A stretch of 5,344 nucleotides of DNA from Pseudomonadota bacterium (GTDB taxonomy: Bacteria > Pseudomonadota > Alphaproteobacteria > Rhizobiales > Devosiaceae). The notes beneath the pieces were generated by a model, which did not search any database, was not told the DNA's origin, and saw only the letters and a list, made by a program, of their open reading frames with translations. Every line of letters starts with the position of its first letter. Position 1 is the stretch's first letter. Location of the stretch: contig JAEZFJ010000333.1 in assembly GCA_023437755.1 (NCBI GenBank), forward strand, positions 1 through 5,344. Direction: 5' to 3'. Made by a program: the position numbers and the translations under genes. Below are positions 5,328 through 5,344 of the stretch, piece after piece.

Positions 5328-5344
5328 GTCCGCTAACCACCCTT
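5328..5344 (+). repeat. Possible third, diverged copy of the GTCCGC repeat, cut by the window edge
   Basis: GTCCGCT followed by AACCACCCTT resembles the start of the two 23-bp copies (GTCCGCT then a CGACCCATT-like core). The closing GCGGAC would lie past the window. The match is partial, so this is tentative. Confidence 0.35.

Larger units (their letters stand above)
729..5344. mobile_element. Integrated serine-recombinase element (left part), inserted in comM; right end not seen
   Basis: Everything from the comM break to the right edge is taken as element DNA. It begins with an integrase-like large serine recombinase pointing inward, is less GC-rich than the comM fragment, and contains mostly accessory or unrecognised genes. 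The missing N-terminal half of comM is not found before 5344, so the element is either longer than about 4.6 kb within this window or has been rearranged. No structural phage genes, replication genes or conjugation genes are visible, so it cannot be classed as prophage, ICE or genomic island. The region after about 4217 could belong to a different insertion nested in or next to the first. Confidence 0.6.

Overview
The window looks like a junction between a high-GC proteobacterial chromosome, most likely an alphaproteobacterium, and an integrated mobile element. The alphaproteobacterial call is an inference. It rests on the style of the ComM/YifB protein, the presence of a DUF6641-family gene and the overall base composition, and no rRNA or housekeeping marker is available to confirm it. 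Positions 1-728 are very GC-rich, with nearly all third codon positions G or C. The sequence after about 729 is visibly less GC-rich.

Layout. (1) Positions 728-1, minus strand: the ATPase core of comM/yifB (Mg-chelatase-like AAA+ protein). It is open to the left edge, but just upstream of Walker A its reading frame stops matching the family and meets a stop at 759-761. (2) Positions 771-2456, plus strand: a complete 561-residue large serine recombinase, divergent from the comM fragment and only about 40 bases from the break. This is the usual arrangement of a serine-integrase element integrated inside its target gene, so an attachment site should lie around 729. (3) Positions 4216-2493, minus strand: a three-gene run that converges on the integrase. 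In transcription order it is a DUF6641-family protein, a PolB-like DEDD 3'-5' exonuclease, and an unrecognised 151-residue protein whose start overlaps the exonuclease stop. A perfect 10-bp hairpin separates the first two genes. (4) Positions 4217-5344: a region of small secreted or membrane proteins, with a putative 103-residue lipoprotein on plus and a 142-residue membrane-anchored protein on minus. Both are unrecognised and convergent. Around them are copies of a short repeat that begins GTCCGC and ends GCGGAC, and another inverted repeat.

How it fits together. The recombinase probably inserted the element into comM. This separates the N-terminal part of the protein from its ATPase core and would be expected to inactivate comM, a gene known for its role in natural transformation. 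The exonuclease group is cargo and may act in DNA processing or element maintenance, but the sequence does not show a defined pathway. The far end of the element and the missing N-terminal half of comM are not in this window, so where the element ends to the right is unknown. No tRNA, rRNA or CRISPR array was recognised.
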